DNA from: Onchidella celtica
Lineage: Eukaryota > Mollusca > Gastropoda > Systellommatophora > Onchidiidae
Direction of reading: 5' to 3'
Assembly (NCBI GenBank): GCA_963931925.1
Contig: OZ007570.1
Location: forward strand, 35,528,084 to 35,592,083
DNA: 64,000 bases
Position 1 is the first letter of the stretch. The number at the start of each line of letters is the position of its first letter. The position numbers and the translations under genes were made by a program. The notes under the pieces are model-generated. The model saw only the letters and a list, made by a program, of their open reading frames with translations, made no database searches and had not been told where the DNA came from. Positions 60,701 through 64,000 of the stretch are shown in pieces.

Positions 60701-63700
60701 AATTTCATATATACTTTTTGTAAAATCATAGATTAAAAAATTTATGAGTAAAAGCTCTTGCTGAGCAAATATACAGAAACTGGTATGGATCTTTCAAACC
60801 TGATAGAAATAATTTCACAAGATAAGCTAGGGTCTTACAGCTCAGTTCATTTTATAAGTACCGCCCATTTTGAACAAAGGTATGGCTATTATATAAAATG
60901 AATCCAAAAATCCTCTCTGACACAGAGCAAGGACATTGTGCATGTCAGTGCTGACTTCAAAAGACTGAATGTCATGATGGTGCGCTTCTTGTCAAGTGAT
61001 GGCCACAAAACTGCCAGGAAAGTGGCTACAGCAACCATGTCATCAGCTAAACTGCAGGCAGAGTTAGGTAAGTTTGTGACATGCCCCATGTAACAGGCAT
61101 AAGTTTGTGCCCTGTCCCATGTAACATGTATAAGTTTGTGTCCTGCCCCATGTAACAGGCATAAGTTTGTGACCTGCCCCATGTAACAGGCATAAGTTTG
61201 TGACCTCCCCAATGTAACATGTATAAGTATGTGACCTGCCCTATGTAACAGGCGTAAGTTTGTGACATGCCCCATGTAACTTGTATAAGTTTGTGCCCTG
61301 TCCCATGTAATAGGCATAAGTTTGTGTCCTGTCCCATGTAACAGGCATAAGTTGATGGTCTGCCCAATGTAACAGGCATATGTTTCTGACATCCCCATGT
61401 AACATGTATAAGTTTGTTTCCTGCCCAAGGTAACATGTATAAGTATGTGACCTGCCCCATGTAACAGGCATACGTTTGTGACATGCCCCATGTAACTTGT
61501 ATAAGTTTGTGGCCTGTCCCATGTAACAGACATAAGATTGTGACATGCCCCAGCTAACAGGCATATGTAGAAGTATGAGCTTTCTGTTTTCTCCAGATTA
61601 ATTCAACTTGAAATCATTTGATCATCCTTGTCCAATATTCATACTGTAATGTTTAAGTGAAGCTCTAAAGCAGTTGGGGTTTCAGGCATTTTTTATTTGT
61701 GTCATGAAAGCGTAGAATCACAACCTTTTTTTTATAAAGCAAACTTTACTTTTATGAGAGAATTGATTGTTGACTGTTACATTATAGTCAATGTACAGTG
61801 CAGGTTTCCAATTGATGCTTCTTTGCCAGTGAGAGCTCTGAAACTGCATTTTAAACAAAAATGGCTTGAAGAAGTAGGTGCAGACGTAAGTGAATGGTTT
61901 ACGAGACATAAAGAGAATTTAGTGCAGTCATCTCATGCATTTCATTTGTCTTTCATTCATGTTATAACAGTAATCATCACAAACATCTCTTCAGTGTTCA
62001 AATTTACTGATGTAAAGATGTAGATCTGATTCAGGAACATAGATTTTATGTCTTGTTATATTTTAAAAAAAAAACAAAAAAAAAACGAAAAACAAATTAC
62101 ATGAATATTTACGTTCTTAACATTTTTTGTAACAGATGAGAGTTGGGAAGTAGAGGGCAGCCTTGGTGGTCTGCACTTGTTAGATGTGACACCAGAGGGC
62201 ACTTTGTACCAGCAAGTTGTCAGTATTGGTCAGTTTCAAGAGATGGATTGTACCACAGGAGGCATCATTGTGGGTGTTCCCACCTCTCCTGACCCAGAAA
62301 TGTTCCAGACAGCTATTGATGAGAAAGCATTCTCAGGTGCACCCTCAGGGTCCAGAAAAAATGCTTGTACCTTTGTTGTTAGGGCACGACAACAGCACAA
62401 ACAAAATCAGGTAGATACCAGTTGTGTGAGAAATTGTATTGTAAATTATATCTTTCATAGGTGCCACTTTTCCGCTATATAGCGGTTTTCCGCTATTTGA
62501 ATTTTTTCCAACTTCCAATTTATTTTTGTGATTAAATGATATTTTATGTTTTATTGACTATCAATCTTATATGTAACTGTCTATTTCAGTGAGTCAAGGA
62601 AAATTAATAAAATAGCACTTTCGGTTCCGCCAAATTGTGTTATTTATGCTTGATTTTTAAAAAAAATTCTAAATTAGGAAGGGGCAACGCCCCCCTCCCC
62701 CCGGTGAGTCGATAAGAAGTTCCTCCTTTTTCATAAATCCCGGGTGGCACCTATGATCTTTGCAAAATGATTTTACATGCTTTCCAACAGCTTTTCTTTC
62801 TTATTAGTAGTTTTTCATGTTTTATTTATTTATTTTTCTGCTAGTGTTTTTTGCCTTTTTTTTTTTTTACACACTTGTGAATTCGTTTGAAAAAGCAAGA
62901 ATTCTGTTTTTTTTGTTTGTTTTTGTTTTCATATGGTCCTCACTTAAGTAAACAAGAGGGGAAACTATTCATCCCCTTAAAATGACAAGGTTCTGTCTCC
63001 ATTTTTTTGGCTAAACACTAATTCCACAGGCCTTCTCCATTATGTTTGAAAGTATTGAGCGGATTCGGTGTGTAATTTGTAAGTATTACTGAAATAAAAA
63101 AATGTCGTATCTCCAAAAGATATGAGCAAGTGAAAGTTTAATTATCAATTTCTGAGAAGTTGATGGAAGGGAGTAAGAACTTTGTCATTCCAAGGAGAAG
63201 TAATTTGAAGTCTTGCATTGATGTTGTGTAAATCATATTGAGTTGGCTGTTGTGGTAAATTTGCACCATTAAGCATATGAACCTCTTTCATGCCTAGCTA
63301 GTTCCCACCTCTGTTTTGCAGGATCTGGGAATTGCATTGGGTGGGAGCATCTTGGATTTATCCAGAGGAGAACCAGAGATGATTGAAGCACTTTTTGACA
63401 TGGCTGCCCTCAGCTACATACATTGCCCGAAGTTTTTAGATGAATTGGTGGATTGTGTCTCAGAGTTCCGTGATTATGTGACCAAGGTGGCTACTTCAAT
63501 CAAAACAGCAGCCACAGAAGTTGCCATGGGTATGGTTGGAGTGCGAGGAGAAAAAGATGGGACAAATGTGGACGCATCCCTCACACTACATAACATCCAA
63601 CGAGATCAGTCACTGGCAGATATTACAAACACAGTTTTGCTAGAGGACAATTCTTGGATGCTGCAGGGTAGTTCTGCTGTTGAGCCCAATAAAACCATTA

Positions 63701-63765
63701 TTGTCATCAGTGCTAGAATGGAATCACCAATTTTGGTTATCCCAAGGACTCCCAACAGCCCACAG
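38114..63765 (+). CDS. VPS13D: VPS13D, N-terminal third (30 exons, continues past window)
   Basis: Exons: 38114-38210, 38757-38834, 39251-39363, 39632-39709, 40003-40092, 40671-40787, 41041-41166, 41802-41849, 42504-42745, 44335-44503, 45169-45264, 45586-45877, 46213-46350, 47313-47488, 48171-48304, 48628-48740, 48963-49039, 49353-49536, 50090-50240, 54105-54236, 54795-54885, 55292-55434, 55922-56025, 57475-57640, 58541-58725, 59474-59674, 60284-60408, 60926-61067, 62136-62410, 63322-63765. All have GT-AG introns; the 1509 codons join without stops. VPS13D is a rod-like bridge that moves phospholipids between ER and mitochondria/peroxisomes. Family marks: chorein start [83 protein letters not shown]. 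These fit VPS13D better than VPS13A/B/C. About two thirds of a usual ~4400-residue protein (UBA, VAB and C-terminal domains) lies beyond the window. Confidence 0.93.
42814..43623. mobile_element. Pogo/Tigger-like MITE in VPS13D intron 9
   Basis: The left end CAGTAGTCTCCGCCTAAGAA and the inverted right end CAGTAGTCTCCGTCTAAGAA are flanked by TA (42812-42813, 43624-43625), a Tc1/mariner-pogo style TA duplication. The motif GCGGGTTCTTAGGCGGA is repeated in variants near both ends (42857, ~42880, ~43500, ~43530, ~43585). 810 bp, no transposase. Confidence 0.85.
43677..43972 (+). repeat. Imperfect direct repeat in VPS13D intron 9
   Basis: Two copies (about 43677-43803 and 43852-43972) share ATCCATA, CCCAAAGGA, TTTCACTGA, TTCCATAA and GAAGATTATTAATTTATT. 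An extra fragment CATGCCCCAAAGATTATTAA lies between them. Confidence 0.7.
50090..50240 (+). other. VPS13D: VPS13D exon 19: probable phospho-FFAT segment
   Basis: Encodes [17 protein letters not shown] at about residue 790. Human VPS13D has a closely similar D-E-Y-K-T-P-L-A-T-P-P segment in the corresponding linker, reported as a phosphorylation-dependant FFAT motif that binds VAP on the ER. The aromatic and Thr positions are kept and acidic residues flank it. Function here is inferred from the family. Confidence 0.65.
50317..53305 (-). mobile_element. RTE-like LINE, antisense in VPS13D intron 19, 12-bp TSD
   Basis: GACACATTTTAT lies on both sides (50305-50316 and 53306-53317). On the minus strand the element starts AAAGCCGAAAGG and ends with a (GATGAT)n tail directly after a very short 3' UTR (~23 nt), typical of RTE elements. 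It is slightly 5'-truncated or starts at its natural end. It lies between exons 19 (ends 50240) and 20 (starts 54105). Confidence 0.9.
50340..53312 (-). CDS. RTE-like LINE ORF: AP endonuclease - reverse transcriptase
   Basis: A 990-codon uninterrupted frame. Endonuclease (~residues 20-270): [39 protein letters not shown] (~480-790): [30 protein letters not shown] and catalytic FADDL near residue 733. The C-terminal part has [13 protein letters not shown], and there is no C2H2 finger, unlike the 14238-17465 element. The first ATG lies in the flanking target duplication, not in the element, so the true start may be internal or lost. The intact frame suggests recent insertion. Confidence 0.9.
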   Translation of the reverse strand: MCQSRKDSTGPTAPSSNKSLRIASWNVRSMYEAGKSAQVTMEMRRYRLHILGVSETRWIQSGLKQLNSGEKILYSGREDKKHTEGVAIILSKHTQRSLRGWEPYGRRIILASFTTKNKNINMNIVQIYAPTNVATDEDKDDFYNQLQEIVDTLPRKDVNIIMGDANAKIGQDNTGYEDIMGCNGLGQMNENGERFASFCAFNSYVIGGSVFPHKRIHKATWISPDGVTENQIDHFCITRRFRRSLEDVIVQRGADVGSDHHMLLARLKLRLKKQGTKAGTKRRKFQVSLLDGDKKEEFQLTLRNRFKHLVDLEEPVDLETHWAKVKGVFTSTCQDVLGEKKVEHKEWISQKSLDLIRIRRDLKEQVNASRTRSSRVGNQEEYRASAKEVKKSIKKDKEEFIGMLAEKAEKAATGGHTRILYQTTKTLAGKYGKPEVPVKDYNRKAIFGKEAQAKRWIEHFSSLLNRPPPSNPPDILPARNDLPISCDPPTKAETNDAIKQLNRGKAAEPDQIPPEALKADAAGAAEGLHSLFSRIWIGGKFPKDWKEGHLVKLPKKGDLSNCSNYRGITLLSIPGKVFNRIILKRIQNATDPKLREEQAGFRSNRSTTDQIATLRIIVEQSLEWNSQLIVNFLDYEKAFDSIDRETLWRILRHYGIPEKMVNLIKSMYEGTSCRVVHDGELTDSFDIKTGVRQGCLLSPFLFILVIDWLMKETTNGGRNGIQWTPWTQLDDLDFADDLALLSHTHDQMQAKTTALNKISESIGLRIHPAKSKVLKIVAPPSEQVKVGDQPLEDVESFCYLGSIIDNKGGTEAEVKARIGKAQAAFTSLSKIWRTKDISLKTKLRIFNSNVKSVLLYGCETWNASQACIKRIQVFINRCLRKLLKIRWTDKVSNEIVWKRTRQSPVREEIGRRRWRWIGHTLRRPGNSIAKKVLDWNPQGKRSRGRPRGTWRRARENDVQRTGKTWNNVKRLAHDREGWKVFVGGLYPDPG
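56102..57142. mobile_element. 6-bp-TSD DNA element in VPS13D intron 23
   Basis: The left end CAGGGATGGAACC and inverted right end CAGTAATGGAACC are flanked by TTACCT (56096-56101, 57143-57148). Subterminal GAAATTTTTTTCCGCC and AAATTTTTCCGGC recur near the two ends. 1041 bp; no transposase. Contains a 17-G run at 56799-56815. Resembles 752-2593 and 62456-62755. Confidence 0.7.
58370..58377 (+). other. VPS13D: Candidate 8-nt microexon in VPS13D intron 24
   Basis: GTACCAAG is flanked by a pyrimidine-rich tract ending ATGCAG and a perfect GTGAGT donor. Skipping it keeps the main frame (AT + G at 58541). Including 8 nt would shift exon 25 into a frame that meets a TGA within it. It may be chance or a regulated poison exon. 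Confidence 0.3.
58541..58725 (+). other. VPS13D: VPS13D exon 25: Ser-Pro-rich linker
   Basis: Encodes a run of SP/TP-type repeats ([17 protein letters not shown]), a likely disordered and phosphorylatable linker following the VDAFQTYG strand block. The corresponding human segment (RDSRAQSP) is shorter. Confidence 0.8.
61068..61568 (+). repeat. 31-bp minisatellite starting at the exon 28 splice donor
   Basis: About 16 imperfect units of (G/A)TAAGTTTGTGACCTGCCCC followed by ATGTAACAGGC. The first unit begins at the authentic donor gtaagt of VPS13D exon 28; most later units read ataagt, and one (61254-61259) reads gtaagt again. Because 31 is not a multiple of 3 and the minus strand lacks stops, all three minus frames stay open; these are not genes. 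Confidence 0.9.
62456..62755. mobile_element. 300-bp 6-bp-TSD MITE in VPS13D intron 29
   Basis: The ends CATAGGTGCCAC and GTGGCACCTATG are perfect 12-bp inverted repeats flanked by ATCTTT (62450-62455, 62756-62761). A TTTTCCGCTATATAGCGG hairpin follows the left end. No coding capacity. Confidence 0.8.
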
Positions 63766-64000
63766 GTAAATTCATATGTAAGCTAGAGACATGTTAGGTT
63801 CAATTATCCACTTGTAAGAGGTATAAAGTAGCTAATTCAGGAACGCAGAGCTATTCTTGATGTGTTCAGAATTCTCATTATCAGAATTCTTTCTTTTGCT
63901 CTGTGATTTGAATTTGGATATTGAAAGTTTTGTAAAACCTTCAGATCTTAAGGGGTGGTGCGGGTCCTGAAGGCGATTTTTGTTATTATGAGAAATAGAC

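Noticed and set aside
60889-61564. Minus-strand frames of 107-214 codons with repeated MGHVTN/LLHGAGH-like units
   Set aside because: They are translations of the 31-bp minisatellite, open in all three minus frames because the unit lacks stops on that strand; the longest also covers VPS13D exon 28 antisense.
61068-61568. CRISPR-like array
   Set aside because: Units are contiguous with no unique spacers, and the locus is an animal intron.

Overview
The window is animal nuclear DNA. It has split genes with GT-AG introns, APE-type LINEs, tRNA-derived SINEs, a Ty3/gypsy-type fragment, many small DNA transposons and long poly-C/poly-G runs. The style (AT-rich introns of a few hundred bases to several kb, dense MITEs, frequent acatgta/aggccta words) suggests a marine invertebrate, most likely a lophotrochozoan such as a gastropod mollusc. 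Species and phylum cannot be fixed from the sequence alone.

Two host genes are supported. (1) Minus strand, 18597 down to 7793: a five-exon gene for a 444-residue type I membrane protein with a signal peptide, one SUEL/rhamnose-binding (Gal_Lectin) domain, a Thr-rich stalk, a transmembrane helix and a 236-residue disordered Ser/Lys/His-rich tail. Its 7-kb first intron holds a full-length LINE. (2) Plus strand, 38114 to the right edge: the 5' third of VPS13D, the bridge-like lipid-transfer protein. Thirty exons (4527 nt, 1509 codons) join in frame with consistent phases, from the initiator Met and chorein domain through a probable phospho-FFAT segment, and the gene runs off the window.

The rest is largely mobile DNA. 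752-2593 is a 6-bp-TSD DNA element with a SINE and an 8-bp-TSD MITE nested in it. 5303-7400 is the 3' part of a Ty3/gypsy-type element. 13296-18073 is a MITE split by a 4.3-kb LINE. 20300-22721 is a broken CR1/L2-like LINE. 23971-24449 is a second SINE. 34626-34849 is a second 8-bp-TSD MITE. 35878-37382 is a piggyBac-like element inside another piggyBac-like element. VPS13D introns carry a pogo-like MITE, an antisense RTE-like LINE, two more 6-bp-TSD elements and a 31-bp minisatellite.

Most notable: three MITEs with different terminal repeats share one ~100-bp internal core (a modular family); three larger elements share CAG..ATG(C/G)..ACC-type ends and 6-bp TSDs; a minisatellite begins exactly at a VPS13D 5' splice site and repeats a mutated copy of it; the lectin-receptor gene is unusual and has competing splice donors that would switch membrane and soluble forms; and a LINE ORF takes its ATG from the duplicated target site. 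Exon coordinates were read by eye from splice sites, phase and family knowledge; no search or alignment was run.
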